A DNA stretch of 64,000 nt from Trachythela sp. YZ-2020 (GCA_016169945.1 JADLSH010000279.1:3224001-3288000), one strand, 5' to 3'. Positions 9,207 to 21,264 are shown, counted from the stretch's first letter. Numbers and translations are program-made. Notes: a model not told the origin generated them from the sequence alone.

Positions 9207-10898
9207 CTACAGTTGAAGAAAAGCTGCTCCTGTTTCACCAACTAAAGCAACTGCGCCATTTGGGTGGGAAGTTAGCTTAGCATCATAAAACCATTCGCTA
9301 TACCCCAAACATAAGCTGTCTATTAGTTCTCCAGTTTCCGAGAAACTAAAAAGACTGAAGTGTGTTGAGTAGCCAGTTTTAACTAGAATACGTTTTGTGA
9401 CATGATTTACTGCAACCGAATAAATCTTTCCATGTCCTTGCGGTATCTTAATATTGCGTTGTAACTGTCCGTTTTCTGTGTAGATATAAACAGTATAATC
9501 ATCTGAGGCAGTTATTTCTGCTCCATTAATATCTGAGAACCGTAAGTTCACCCACAGGCGGCTAGGTAATTCGTTGAGATGAAAACTTTTGTCGACTTTA
9601 TACGAATTCAGCTCAATACATACGTTTCCAATATACAGAATGTTCTCCATGTAATCTAAAATAGCAATCTTCCCGTCCTTGTTTATTGCCATGCACATCC
9701 CAAAATTATAAAAAGGTAACGCAGAGTCAAATTTTTTGTTTCCATTCTCATCAAAGATAAACAAATTAAAACTCCATAATTCACCATGATGGTCTCCATG
9801 ATAGCTTCCATCTAGAAATCCCGTGATGACGTAAATGTTATCTTCGGCATCGATATCCATCGCAACAACATAGCATGCTAACGCATACTCTTCTTTGGGA
9901 ACTTCACATAATGTACGGCTTTCTCCTGAGGGTTTAAAAATTTTAATAGTATACTCTCCACTCATCTTTGCAACAATCTCTCTTTTGCTGTTTACAACAG
10001 AGCAGTGAGGCATAATGTTATCACCAAATGTAAAATCTGGACACAATGACATAACTTTCGCACCAGAATCTTTAAGTTTTTCAACAAGACGATATTCTCC
10101 AAACACGGGACGGTAACTTTTCTTACCAAGCCAAATTGTGGGCCAGTCCAAAATCGCTGCTCGCAAATTCGTGAACTTTCTGGCGAACTCAAACAATAGT
10201 TGGTTCATAAGATGAACAGATGAGGCATGGTCAAGTCGCTTCGTTTGATTAAACCTCGACTTGAATTCTCCGTCAATCAGAACGGAAAATATTTCTCGAA
10301 TAGCTCCGATATCATGAAGCTGCTTCAGGTATTGTAGACAATCGCTTACGCCTGCGCCTGGGTATTCCACTTTTTCTAAAATTCTGGCCGCCATTCGAAC
10401 CTGCGACGCTTGAATTCGGTCCTCAATTGACAAGGCTTCGTTGCAGAAGGCTTTGGTGGCATTTTCATGTGCGAGCTCGAATGATTTCATGGCAGACTTG
10501 AAGCGTTCGCTGGAACGTATTTTCAATGAAGTGATGGCATTTATAAAAGCAATAGCCTCGTTGATAGAAGAATCAGGATCAGTGTCTCTGGATGACGCAT
10601 CTTCAACTAAGGTCGCTTGTTCGGTCGATTCTGCTGTATTCTCGGTTGATTTAAACTGAAGTAGAGCCTGATATAGTGCATTGACTCCTTCTTGTAGAAA
10701 ACAAAGGCTACTGAGTAAATCCTTTCTCGCCAAACCATCCAACTTGGTTTTGATATCATCCAGTTCCCCGACGATCAAACGCCGACACTCTTCGTCGGTG
10801 ACGTCGCCATCTTTCAAACGTTCCGCAATTTTACTGCGAGCCTTGTTCGCCAAAAAGCCAAATGCAAGCTTCAAAACTCCGCTTACGATCTCAGTCAT
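9207..10898 (-). CDS. Array paralog 3: helical domain plus propeller protein
   Basis: A single-exon gene of 563 residues starting MTEIVSGVLKLAFGF. Domain order is as in paralog 2. It is the most diverged of the full copies in the propeller: blade 2 carries a longer outer loop (DGSYHGDHHGELWSFN, where others have QESYGPPRSSK-like loops), blade 4 begins RLWVNLRF, and blade 6 begins WFYDAKL. The connecting region is one codon shorter (AAILDWPTIW against LAILADWPTIL). The frame is intact, with no stop or frameshift. The flank is class C, as in paralogs 4 and 5. The function is unknown; conserved framework residues with altered inter-strand sites suggest a working protein under diversification rather than a decaying copy. 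Confidence 0.9.
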   Translation of the reverse strand: MTEIVSGVLKLAFGFLANKARSKIAERLKDGDVTDEECRRLIVGELDDIKTKLDGLARKDLLSSLCFLQEGVNALYQALLQFKSTENTAESTEQATLVEDASSRDTDPDSSINEAIAFINAITSLKIRSSERFKSAMKSFELAHENATKAFCNEALSIEDRIQASQVRMAARILEKVEYPGAGVSDCLQYLKQLHDIGAIREIFSVLIDGEFKSRFNQTKRLDHASSVHLMNQLLFEFARKFTNLRAAILDWPTIWLGKKSYRPVFGEYRLVEKLKDSGAKVMSLCPDFTFGDNIMPHCSVVNSKREIVAKMSGEYTIKIFKPSGESRTLCEVPKEEYALACYVVAMDIDAEDNIYVITGFLDGSYHGDHHGELWSFNLFIFDENGNKKFDSALPFYNFGMCMAINKDGKIAILDYMENILYIGNVCIELNSYKVDKSFHLNELPSRLWVNLRFSDINGAEITASDDYTVYIYTENGQLQRNIKIPQGHGKIYSVAVNHVTKRILVKTGYSTHFSLFSFSETGELIDSLCLGYSEWFYDAKLTSHPNGAVALVGETGAAFLQL

Positions 10899-10930
10899 CT
10901 TGAAATTAATGAAGCATTCACCACAACAAA

Positions 10931-10967
10931 CGTTATATTAATAACTTGAGACAGTCACAAGATCAAC
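10931..10967 (-). promoter_or_regulatory. Promoter of paralog 3
   Basis: The weak TATA-like stretch TTATTAATATAACG lies about 35-45 bases above the ATG, with the CTTGTGACTGTCTC motif upstream. Class C flank. Confidence 0.45.
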
Positions 10968-11979
10968 ATATGCATTTATGGCCCTGCATGACATCTATTG
11001 TCATTCAAATACAAACTATTGTCTTATATTCAAAACTAAAAATTCAACACCGAGTCAACTTTATGCCGATAGTACAATGTTGGGTTTTAAATATGAATAT
11101 AGTGTGCTTTATTGTCTTATTTAGAAAATAGTTCAAAATATCTACTGTAAAAGACATTCGTTTCTTTGCCGCCTTGTTTTTAAGATTTCAATAATGTTTG
11201 GTATGCAAGTCCACGTCACATATCCATAATGGTTTATAAGAAAAGTTCGTATATCTTATTTGTTCTTGAATGTAATTCCATAGAATCGACAAGTTTGATC
11301 TTGTGAGAGAATGACACATATATATGTTTTACTCACTTTAGCCTTTTCTATTTGATGAACACACAGATATGTAACATTCTCTGATAAGTCATTATGCATG
11401 TGGGAGGTAAATCACAGCCTACATAGTGGGATACATTTAATGTATTTAAATAAGTCAGCATGTATATAATACAAAAGTCACGCGATGTTTAAAGCAACTA
11501 AAATGTTATTGATGAGATCCTTATGTTGTAACTACATTATAATCGCTTTATAAACTGGCTTTCTGTTGTTGTCTTCCTGTACTCTGTATCGTAAAATAGA
11601 CGAAATTTCACCTAGTAAATAACCGTGACTAACTTCAATACATCAAAAGTACTAGGTGAGATGTCTCGGTAACTGGGATCATATACACAGACACTAAAAT
11701 ATTGTTTGTAATGCCGTCACATGCTCAGTGTTAAGCCCACATAACTCACAATATAGATTTTAGTTTATTTATTATCACCGTTCAAATCACAGAATCACTT
11801 GCCAACACAACCTCGTACCACAATCTCTATAATCACCTAAATTCTATCACTAACTTGTAATCAGCACTTCTTTGCGATAGTAACTCCTAGTATTTTAACT
11901 AGTTATTATCTCGCTAGCAGGTTACAGTATGTGTGTGTTTGGGTGTTTGTCTGCTGGGAGGATAACTAAAAAGCTATAA

Positions 11980-12090
11980 TTAACCAATAACTGGCAGTAC
12001 CCTACCACTGACGAGTAAATCGTCTGGCGTTAGACAGAGTAAAATTCTAAAGTAGGGTGCATCTGGGCGCATTGCAAGCTAATCGGTCAA
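11980..12090 (+). mobile_element. piggyBac-like MITE (family P)
   Basis: The left end is TTAACC; the right end is decayed (TCAAC). It is followed by ACAAGAGACACTGGCAGATA, the uninterrupted form of a site that carries an insertion at 23.5 kb. Confidence 0.6.
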
Positions 12091-12115
12091 CAAGAGACAC
12101 TGGCAGATAGTTTTG

Positions 12116-12233
12116 TTAACCCATTAAATGGCAGTACCCTACCACGTACGGACGAGTAAAATGGCCTCGCTTTAGTCAGAGTAAAATACTAAAGTAAGAA
12201 ATTAGGTCTGGGCGATGACAGCTAAGTGTTTAA
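12116..12233 (+). mobile_element. piggyBac-like MITE (family P), diverged
   Basis: TTAACCCATTAAATGGCAG at the left, a degraded right end. Same family. Confidence 0.5.
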
Positions 12234-14039
12234 CATTTTAATACGGAAATTTGTGGCTCATGCGCATAGGACAAGGATAAATCGATTAAAAATTGGTTTC
12301 AATATGAACCAAAACTGGATAGAAATTTTACAAAAGTTTGTCTTACTAATTCCCAGACTGAAGAGAACTGAATGCATAATAAGTGCATGTATAATTTATG
12401 CATAAATACTTGAATTAATTTGCTGGCTGAGGTATGCAGTCTCTGAGTGCATTTTGAGCGCATTGATTATACAATAGAATATCTACTCAATAAAATTGTG
12501 AAAAATTTGAAATAAAAAATAATAAGTATTTTGCCTACCATCTTCCCTTTTACTTTCCTTGCATGAAAGTACAGAATGCAGTAGACTATATTTGGTTGTT
12601 ACATGTAAGGATACTTTTCTGTCTTCTCTGTAAGTCAACAGTTTCTCGATGAACAGGCAAAATATTTCCCTCTAACTTACTCAAACGACTGTCAAAAGAC
12701 GACAAGATGCCAAGCTGAAATGACACATACAGACAAAGTCATTGTCATGAGATTTGTCATGTTTCATGCATAACGACATTCTTAACATAATTTGCTGATT
12801 CAAATTGAAGACTGGTCATCAATTGGGTGCTGGTAAAAATGAGATGTTCATTTAAGTGCAATACGCCAAAGATCTTCGGCGTGGACTTCAGAAATTCTCC
12901 ACGTACTGGCATACGATTGTATACTTTTTAACGTACTAGCGTATGAAAGTACTAAATTTTAAGCCTACGGTGTTATTTATTGACACACAGGAAATATTTC
13001 TGAATCAATTCATTGGCAGTAGCTTGTGCCCAGGCTAAGCTTGGCTTAGCAATTTCAATGTTTGGCGTGGCACTTGAACGTCTTTCGAAATGTCTTGGCG
13101 TGACCTTGTTCGAGTGCTGGCGTATCTTCGGCGTGGCCTTTACATAAAATGCACCCTGGCTTGTCTGATGTGGAGACATTCAGAATAGCAACTAACATAT
13201 TTCATCAGGTTGGGTCGTTCCTGAAAAGATCATGAAAACTCTCCCCACAGGAGAAATTCTGGAGAGGGTGAAATCTACCTCTGATAATATTAAAATGCAC
13301 TAGGACATCAGAAGTGGGGAGGGGGGTTATGTTCCCATTTCATTTGTGGGGGAGGCCAGTGTGGATATTTTCTTGAATGGCCATTTTCAGACAACCTTAA
13401 GGTTCCTCTCCTACAAATATTGTGGAATAATTATATGCTGTAATGGCACTTTAAAATGATGTCGTGTAAACAATCATGGACAATCGTGTACTGTAACATT
13501 CTCATGCAAAATTGTCAAAATTTATTTTTCAAAACATACCATGTTTTGTGTTAACTGTTCACTTTTAGTCAGACTTTCCTTGAGAAAGGATAAATTGGCT
13601 TGCTCCTGCGTATAAATATAAACATACATTTATCAGTATCGTGACAGCATCCAAGCAGAGCGCAACAACTCAATAATTTTGACATGAATTTGACAGAGAC
13701 ATGATTGTACTGATTACTGGAACTTTCAACTTTGTACCTTTGAAAGTTTCTCAGCGAGAATCTTCTTCCTTTGAGAGACATCCTCTCCCCCTCCACCTAG
13801 CGTCATATTGTAAACACAGAGCCAAACTCTGTGAGGTCTGATTCACAGTTTAAACACAAGGAAATATCATACTGACTTCTTCTCAATCGATCGCCATTTT
13901 GAAATTTTGCTGCACTTTAAATTTACGGGTGTTTCAGGTTAACGAATATCGGTAATTCCAGTGTTATATGCAGATCAGGGAGTAAGCCGCAATACGCCCT
14001 ATTAATTAACTATGTCCCTATTATCAATAACCCTTATTC

Positions 14040-14360
14040 ACGTAAAAACGCAGAAGCTGCTACAAACTTGAAGCAGACTTGCTACAGGATTGTTTCAACA
14101 AGCCGATATCAAGTTGTTTTCGCACCGCACATTCTTTCAGCTTGTTGACAAGGGCAAAGGATCGGGTGCATTCATATGCCCTAAAAGCAGACTGGTTACA
14201 AGGTTGTTTCAACAAGCCAATTGTGTTCAAGTTGGTTGTGTTCTATGTTGTTGACAAGTTGTTACAGACCTGCAACAGACTTATAACAAGGTAGTTTTAG
14301 CAACCCGATATCAACTGGTGTTCAAATTGGTTGTGTTCAGGTTGTTGACAAGTTGTTACA
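14040..14360. repeat. Degenerate AACTTGTT/AACAAG repeat cluster
   Basis: Imperfect units built from GTTGACAAGTTGTTACAGAC-like words. Related clusters lie at 40.8, 41.9, 51.4, 51.9 and 56.7 kb. Confidence 0.5.
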
Positions 14361-14611
14361 GACATGCAGCAACTGACACTGACATAAAATCTTTACTAAT
14401 AGCTGACAAACGATGAATTATGCAAAATTCTTATGCATTGGTTAGGTTGAGTGGACTGCGGTCAGAGCGCTCAAACACGTCAGCATTTGAAGAAAACTCG
14501 TTAATTCCAAGACTATATCCTGGCGCATTAAAACATCACACTAGTAACTACACATCCAGACGAAAGGCATTCGATCAAAAGTCTCAAGTTTTCAAATTTA
14601 CTTTTGAGGTA

Positions 14612-14927
14612 GTAAACGGGCCTCGTCAAACGCGAAGATGAGAGTTGATGAGAATTGGCAAACGAGAGTTTGCATGAGAGTTTTATCAGTTCTCATATCC
14701 CGGTCAAACGAGAGCAAGAGTCGCATGAAAGTTGACTGGAGATTACCACGCGTACCTGTCCGGAACGAGGGAAAACTCTCATCAAAATTGGAACTAGCTC
14801 AATGTTGTTGAGAGTTGATGATAGTGCATGAGAGTTGATGAGAGTTGGGGGTCAAACGCGAGCGAAAGTTGCAAGTCTCATTGACTTTCATCAACTCTCA
14901 TATATCCTCGTCTGAACAGGGGTTAAG
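14612..14927. mobile_element. Inverted-repeat element rich in GAGAGTTGATGAG
   Basis: The ends are imperfect inverted repeats (CGTCAAACGCGAAGATGAGA against TCTCATATATCCTCGTCTGA), with several internal repeats of the same word. No ORF. Confidence 0.5.
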
Positions 14928-15138
14928 ATTCTTCAATCATTAATAGTGTTCAAGTCAGTCAACATTAGAAGCCCACATTTGGCATATCACAACACTACAC
15001 ATATTTATTTCATGTTTTATTCAGAATTAATCATTGATTTCACAAATTATTGCTGCTAATGGACAAGCATTCTATTACATATTCTATAGCATTAAAATTG
15101 ATTTTGGTAGAATTTGAAATATCGTTGTTGCAAGTGGT

Positions 15139-15383
15139 TTAACCAGCACGACTTATTTCGGAGTCGATCCAATTTCGGAACTTAGAAACTCGAGCGAAAA
15201 CGGTGTAGCGTTCCGATGCTGAACATCTCGGAGAGCCCCAACTGACAGCCCCTTGAAGGACGAACCGATTGTTGCTATCCCGGCATAAATAGGAACCACC
15301 GCAGTCACCATGGCAACCACTCAAGATGCTGTCGTCAACTCCAGCACATAACATTTGCTCGGTGATCGATAATCTGTGACCAT
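15139..15383 (-). pseudogene. Orphan last exon of a trypsin-like (S1) serine protease, catalytic Ser replaced by Cys
   Basis: The exon opens after the acceptor TTTTTCGTCTACAG and runs 81 codons to TAA. It shows the C-terminal hallmarks of chymotrypsin-fold proteases: ITEQMLCAG, then GCHGDCGGSYLC where the family has C.GDSGGPL.C, then GAVSWG, then YTVFARVSKFRNWI. The serine of GDSGG is cysteine and the usual Pro-Leu is Ser-Tyr, so normal serine-protease activity is not expected. No exons for the His and Asp residues are seen above it; array spacer and paralog 4 follow instead. AATAAA lies at 15,016-15,021 (minus strand). Most likely a gene fragment carried into the array; a non-catalytic homologue with distant exons cannot be excluded. 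Confidence 0.75.
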
Positions 15384-15672
15384 CTGTAGACGAAAAATAA
15401 TATTGTCTTAATAAATATGTCAACTATTACATTGAAATGGAGGCTGAAATAGCCTCGGAGTAAAAATTCCTGTAGATAATTGATATTTAGGAAGCGTTCA
15501 TAATTTATATAGAGGTGAGGCTATAGTGATATTTAAATTTTAGCCAGAAAGAAGCCCCCAGTTAACTTTATAATTTATTGTTGCCCCCCCTCCTCGTATG
15601 GTAGTGTATGGTAGAGTAAATAATTATGACCCCCCCCTCTCCACAAGCTAAACTGACCTTCACACATGCAGT

Positions 15673-15868
15673 AAAGGTCTGTTCACACGATCCGATTTGT
15701 AGAATCTGATTCTCCTCCTGACGTATGTGATTTCACACAATACAGCAACAACTACACTTTTCGTCAGGTATGAGCCAATAGCCTTACTCTTGTCACCAAA
15801 TCCAGTAAATCACATACGTCAGGAGGAGAATCAGATCCGACAAATCTGATCGTGTGAACAGGTCTTAA
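15673..15868. mobile_element. Palindromic MITE, family G
   Basis: Same structure as at 3556, ends AAAGGTCTGTTCACACGATC and complement. Confidence 0.8.
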
Positions 15869-15933
15869 GAACGACATTGAAAGTATATTAATATCTTGAA
15901 CGGGTAGTTTCAGTGTAGGTAACGTCTATACAC

Positions 15934-16103
15934 GATATGCTGCGAGTCTTTAGGATCAAACTACCTGAAGAATACAACAAAGAACTTCGACGTTTCAAGC
16001 GAAGGCCCTTCCTTTGTCTGGAAGTTAGGTCCATTATAGTCGAAATGTCAAAGTTCTTGTTGTATTTTTCAGGTAGTTTGATTCTACAGACCCTCAGCAT
16101 ATC
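15934..16103. mobile_element. Fold-back element, family F
   Basis: Same structure as at 3818. Confidence 0.75.
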
Positions 16104-16709
16104 TTGAAAGTAACTATCATTTGCATTCAGTGTTATACATGCAGTGCTAACAAGTTGTTTTTGAATTTTGCAAAAAGATTTTCATCTGACAATTACGCCC
16201 CAAAAAGCGATCGTTATTTAACGTTTTGACTTTGTTCCTGGCTACACGTGATCGTCACATGCATTAATTAACTGTAAATCTAACAGTTTGAGCTGTTGTA
16301 ATTTGTGTTCAATAAATGATATATTTTTACTTACAAAAATATCAAAGTGAAAACTATACTACACAATTAGGAATTGTTCATCAGTTCGGTGTCGCTATTC
16401 TTTACTTTAATTCTACTTAAAACTCCTGTTTCAGTTACAAATTCATGTTTCTTATATAGATTATTTGACACTTATTTACTGTCTATGAGGCCAAGGGAAA
16501 CAGCGTCATGAAAAGCTACGAAAAACAAATTATTTTAGTGTTCGTATAATGCATATGAATTTAAATATATAATTGACCACGACAAACTAGTGTTTTTACC
16601 GGCCCTGTATTAGACAGGGACCTGTATTAAGCAGTCAGTTTCCACAGTTATATACAGATTTGACTGTATACTACAGTTCAAGGAGTTTACCAATCTTGAC
16701 AAACAAAGT

Positions 16710-16715
16710 TTTATT
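16710..16715 (-). terminator. Poly(A) signal of paralog 4
   Basis: AATAAA on the minus strand, 68 bases below the stop codon. Confidence 0.6.
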
Positions 16716-16782
16716 ACCATTGCTCTTTGATGTCAAAGTATTGCATTTTTAAACATTTTCATTCGACATGAAAGTGATTTTA

Positions 16783-18462
16783 CTACAGTGGAAGAAAAGC
16801 TGCTCCTGTTTCACCAACTAAAGCAACTGCGCCATTTGGGTGAGAAGTTAGCTTAGCACGTCTAATCCATTCGCTAGACCCCAAACATAAACTGTCTATT
16901 AATTCTCCAGTTTCTGAGAAACTAAATACACTGTAGGGTGTTGAGTAGTTCGTTTTAACTAGAATACGTTTTGTGACATGATTTACTGCAACCGAATAAA
17001 TCAATCCATGTCCTTCCGGTATCTTAATTTTGCGTTGAAACTGTCCGTTTTCTGTGCAGATATAAACAGTATCAAGATCTGCGACAATTATTTCTGTTCC
17101 ATTAATATCTGAGAAGAGTAAGTTCGCACACTGGCAGCTAGATATTTCGTTGACATGAAAACTTTTGTCGACTTTAAGCGAATTCAGCTCAATACATACA
17201 TTTCCAATATACAGAATGTTCTTCACGATATCTAAAATAGCAATCTTCCCGTCTTTGCTTATTGCCATGTGCACGAAAGTCAGACGAGAAGGTAACGGAG
17301 ACTCCAGTTTTTTGTTTCCATTCTCATCAAAGATAAACAACTTAGAACTCCATGGTTGATTATCGCTTTCTTGAAATCCCGTGATGACGTAAAGGTTATC
17401 TTCGGCATCGATATCCATCGCAACAACATAGCATTTTGACGCATGCTCTTCTTTAGGAACTTCACATAATGTACGGCTTTCTCCTGAGGGTTTAAAAATT
17501 TTAATAGTATCCTCTCCACTCATCACTGCAACAATCTCTCTTTTGCTGTTTACAACAGAATGTACAGGGAAAATTTTATCACCAAATGTAAAATCTGGAT
17601 ACAGTGACATATTAACTTTCGCACCGGACTCTTCAAGTTTTTCAACAAGACGACATTCTCCAAACACGGGACGGTAATTTTTCTTACCAAGCAAAATTGT
17701 GGGCCAGTCCGCCAAAATCGCTAGTCGCAAATTCGTGAACTTTCTGGAGAAATCAAACAATAGTCGGTTCATTAAGTGAACGGACGAAGCGTTGTTAAGT
17801 CGCTTCGTTTTATTAAATCGCGATTTGAATCCCCCGTCAATCAAACAAGAAAATATTTCTCGAATAGCTCCGATATCATGAAGCTGCTTCAGGTATTGTA
17901 GACAATCGCTTACGCCTGCGTCTGGGTATTCCAATTTTTCTAAAATTCTGGCCGCCATTCGAACCTGCGATGCTTGAATTCGGTCCTCAATTGACAAGGC
18001 TTCGTTGCAGAAGGCTTTGGTGGCATTTTCATGTGCGAGCTCGAATGATTTCATGGCAGACTTGAAGCGTTCGCTGGAACGTATTTTCAATGAAGTGATG
18101 GCATTTATCAAAGCAATAGCCTCGTTGATAGAAGAATCAGGACCAGTGTCTCTGGATGACGCAGCTTCAACTAAGGTCGCTTGTTCGGTCGATTCTGCTG
18201 TATTCTCAGTTGATTTAAACTGAAGTAGAGCCTGATATAGTGCATTGACTCCTTCTTGTAGAAAACAAAGGCTACTCAGTAAATCCTTTCTCGCCAAACC
18301 ATCCAACTTGGTTTTGATGTCATCCAGTTCCCTGACGATCAAGCGCCGACATTCTTCGTCCGTGACGTCGCCATCTTTCAAACGTTCCGCAATTTCACTG
18401 CGAGCCTTGTTCGCTAAAAAGCCAAATGCAAGCTTCAAAACTCCGCTTACGATCTCAGTCAT
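16783..18462 (-). CDS. Array paralog 4: helical domain plus propeller protein
   Basis: A single-exon gene of 559 residues starting MTEIVSGVLKLAFGF. The domain order is that of paralog 2. Marks of this copy: IFSCLIDGG at the end of the helical half (shared with paralog 6), one added Asn in KVNMSLYPDF, blade 1 entry KIFPVHS, blade 3 entry RLTFVHMAIS, blade 4 entry CQCANLLF, blade 5 entry GLIYSVAV, blade 6 entry WIRRAKL, and the C-terminus LPL instead of LQL. The frame is intact. Class C flank, TATA-like element above, poly(A) signal below. No function can be named from sequence. Confidence 0.9.
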   Translation of the reverse strand: MTEIVSGVLKLAFGFLANKARSEIAERLKDGDVTDEECRRLIVRELDDIKTKLDGLARKDLLSSLCFLQEGVNALYQALLQFKSTENTAESTEQATLVEAASSRDTGPDSSINEAIALINAITSLKIRSSERFKSAMKSFELAHENATKAFCNEALSIEDRIQASQVRMAARILEKLEYPDAGVSDCLQYLKQLHDIGAIREIFSCLIDGGFKSRFNKTKRLNNASSVHLMNRLLFDFSRKFTNLRLAILADWPTILLGKKNYRPVFGECRLVEKLEESGAKVNMSLYPDFTFGDKIFPVHSVVNSKREIVAVMSGEDTIKIFKPSGESRTLCEVPKEEHASKCYVVAMDIDAEDNLYVITGFQESDNQPWSSKLFIFDENGNKKLESPLPSRLTFVHMAISKDGKIAILDIVKNILYIGNVCIELNSLKVDKSFHVNEISSCQCANLLFSDINGTEIIVADLDTVYICTENGQFQRKIKIPEGHGLIYSVAVNHVTKRILVKTNYSTPYSVFSFSETGELIDSLCLGSSEWIRRAKLTSHPNGAVALVGETGAAFLPL

Positions 18463-18495
18463 CTTGAAATTAATGAAGCATTCACCAAAACAAAC

Positions 18496-18530
18496 GTTAT
18501 ATTAATAACTTGAGACAGTCACAAGATCAG
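18496..18530 (-). promoter_or_regulatory. Promoter of paralog 4
   Basis: A TTATTAATATAAC stretch and the CTTGTGACTGTCTC motif stand at the same distance from the ATG as in paralog 3. Confidence 0.45.
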
Positions 18531-19395
18531 CATATGCATGCATGACCCTGCATGACATCTCTTTTTATTCAAATACAAACTATTTTATTGTCCTTTATTC
18601 AAAACTAAAAATTCAACATTGAGTCAACTTTATGCCGATAGTACAATGTTGGGTTTTAAATGTGAATATAGTGTATTTTATTGTCCTATTTAGAAAATAT
18701 TTCAAAACTACAAAATATCTACTCTAAAAGACATTCATTCAATAATGTTTGGTATGCAAGTCCACGTCACATATCCATAATGGTTTATAAGAAAAGTTCG
18801 TATATCTTATTTGTTTTCGAATGTAATTCCATAGAATGGACAAGTTTGATCTTGTGCGAGAATGACACATATATGTGTTTTGCTCAATATAGGCTTTTCT
18901 ATTTGATGAACACACAGATATGTAACATTCTCTGATAAGTCATTATGCATGTGGGAGGTAAATCACAGCCTACATAGTGAGATACATTTAATGTATTGAA
19001 ATAAGTCAGCATGTATAATACAAAAGTCACGCGATGTTTAAAGCAACTAAAATATTATTGATGAGATCCTTATGTTATTACTAAATTATAATCGCTTTAT
19101 AAACTGGCTTTCTGTTGTTGTTTTTCTGTACTCTGTATCGTAAAATAGACGAAATTTTCAGCTAGTCAATAACCGTGACTAATTTCAATACATCAAACGT
19201 ACTGAGTGAGATGTCTCAGTAACTGGGATCATATACACATACATTAAAATATTGTTTGTAATGACGTCACATGCTCAGTGTTAAGCCTACATAACCCACA
19301 ATATAGATTTTAGTTTTATTTATTATCACCGTACAAACGAGGGCACCTTGCATGGCACACCATTGTGCATAGACTGTCTGGGTTTCCTACCCATT

Positions 19396-19574
19396 GTTAG
19401 CCTCCTCCGCAGGCAACTCTTCGTAAACGGCAGAATTGTGCAATACTTGGCAAAAATTGCGCAATAGCTTGGGAGTCAAAACTAAATTGCGCAATAGCTT
19501 GGGAGTCAGACCAGCTCCAATTATCTGCCGTAATTCTGCCGTTTTCCACCAAGTTGCCTGCGGAGGAGGCTAAC
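19396..19574. mobile_element. MITE with TAGCCTCCTCCGCAGG ends
   Basis: Ends TAGCCTCCTCCGCAGGCAAC and its complement, flanked on both sides by ACCCATTGT, a 9-bp target duplication. Uninterrupted ACCCATTGTATTG is present at 21.2 kb. It is about 170 bp long without an ORF. The 8-9-bp duplication would suit a Mutator- or hAT-type origin. Confidence 0.75.
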
Positions 19575-20799
19575 CCATTGTATTGTACTTAATATATTTA
19601 CTAGTTATTACCTCGTCAGACGGTTATGTTTCCACCTGGGTTTGTTTCGGTGTTTGGGTGTTTGTCTGTTAGCAGGATTTAACTAAAAAGCTATAATAAT
19701 GAAACGTTTTATTATGAGATGAAACATTCCAATATCACCGGCGAATTTCTTGCGAAAGATTCTTATAATCTTATATACTTTAGAATATACAGTCTTTAAA
19801 ATGCCTTTAATCCTAACGTGTTTAGCTTACGCGTTTTACGGTTATTTTAGATCTATTTATCCCAGCGATTTTCGTCATTTCGTCAGTAAGTTGTTCCAGA
19901 AATTTGTTATCGTCTTGCAATTCAACAACTTGTTAACAAGATGCGAATGACAAACTTGTAGGCGTAGCAACATCATAAAATGCCAATATTGTTACAACTT
20001 GTTGGAATTGGTTATTTACATAGACTTCATGCTAACATCCTACGATATAGCTTCTTTCCATTTTTGATAACAAGGGCAATTTGTGTACTTTGTACTTCAT
20101 GTGTTCATGCAGTATGAGACGATTCGAAGAGCTCCCCATCTATATATTTTACTTCGGATAGGTATCTAAGCTCTAATAAACTACCTGACTGCGTTTTTAA
20201 CTCCACATAACGCATTTCTGATTTGCTGGGTTGCTGCATGTTCTACAAATATTCAGGTTGTGTTTATACCTAATAACGTAGGAACTTTTCGTTTCAGACT
20301 TCGAAACATATTTTGCAAAATTATTCATAAGTAGAGTACAAGTTTTCGAGTGTTTCTTAACGTCAGGCGATATACGCTTTCTGCCAAAGATAGGAAGTTG
20401 TTGTACCGCGAATTAAAAACATCTTCTTTGTGTTGAAGAGAACTGCACCTAGTTTGGCTATATTGTTAGATCAAATTATTGTAATTTTCATAATTTGCAA
20501 CGGAAATCGGGAGTGTCTTCAACTTCCAAGTGACGCAAATGCAAAACACAAATGCATCAGTCAACTGTATACAGCTTGATTTCAACAAAAGGCGGAATAT
20601 ATAGAATTGAAATTCTCAACCCGGGTTAAATATAATGTTTATCTAGAGCATTTGATATGTTATACTTAGCTTGTTAACTAATTCAATGTGATTGCTCAAC
20701 GTATTTACACCGTTGTAGTATTAGAATGGCTGTAGTTTTAAAGAGATGTGTCATTGATTGGGATAGGAAAGGGCAAACTTAAAAATGTTGCAAAAATGA

Positions 20800-20851
20800 A
20801 CTTATTAGCTGGCAATGCGCCCAGATGCGCCCTACTTTAGTATTTTACTCA

Positions 20852-20883
<32 letters not shown>

Positions 20884-20886
20884 TAG
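20800..20886 (-). mobile_element. Truncated piggyBac-like MITE (family P)
   Basis: Reverse orientation, starting TTAGCTGGCAATGCGCCC. It breaks off after CGTCAGTGGTAG. Confidence 0.5.
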
Positions 20887-21264
20887 ATAAATATGTAGCT
20901 TATTTTTCAGTTTTAGATAATAGTTAACGTTAAATATCACTTCATTGCCATTGGTTTGTTCTATAGCTCTTTTGGCGTATTTGGTAAAATATTATAAATG
21001 CAGATTTAGTTCAACACGAGGAGTAATGTTTTTAAGAAGATAGCTGGTGGTAAACTTTGTTGCACTGCTGGAGCTCAGGCGTAAGCCAGCTTATTTTGAA
21101 AGCTTTGTAATACTACGATCTAGCATTCGCAGTCCCCCTGGAAATCATCAATGCAAGGCACCTTGTATGGTACACCATTGTGCATAGTCTGTCTGGGTCT
21201 CTTACCCATTGTATTGTACTTAATATATTTACTAGTTATTACCTCGTCAGGAGGTTATGTTTCC

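Larger units (their letters stand above)
10968..12233. other. Class C flank and spacer above paralog 3
   Basis: The flank matches those above paralogs 4 (18,531 on) and 5 (26,701 on), followed by the common array spacer and two family P MITEs. No gene is seen. Confidence 0.6.
12234..15138. other. Non-array sequence between paralogs 3 and 4
   Basis: This stretch does not match the other spacers. It holds AACTTGTT-type repeats (14,040-14,360), a GAGAGTTGATGAG-rich inverted-repeat element (14,612-14,927) and the 3' flank of a protease exon. The ORFs at 12,973-13,179 and 13,569-13,796 show no recognisable protein. Confidence 0.55.
15384..16782. other. Spacer and 3' flank below paralog 4
   Basis: Non-coding spacer with C-rich tracts near 15,590 and 15,635, one family G and one family F element, then the conserved 3' flank (16,104-16,782). 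Confidence 0.6.

Noticed and set aside
12973..13796. Minus-strand ORFs in the non-array spacer
   Set aside because: Short, without homology I recognise, and lying in repeat-like DNA.
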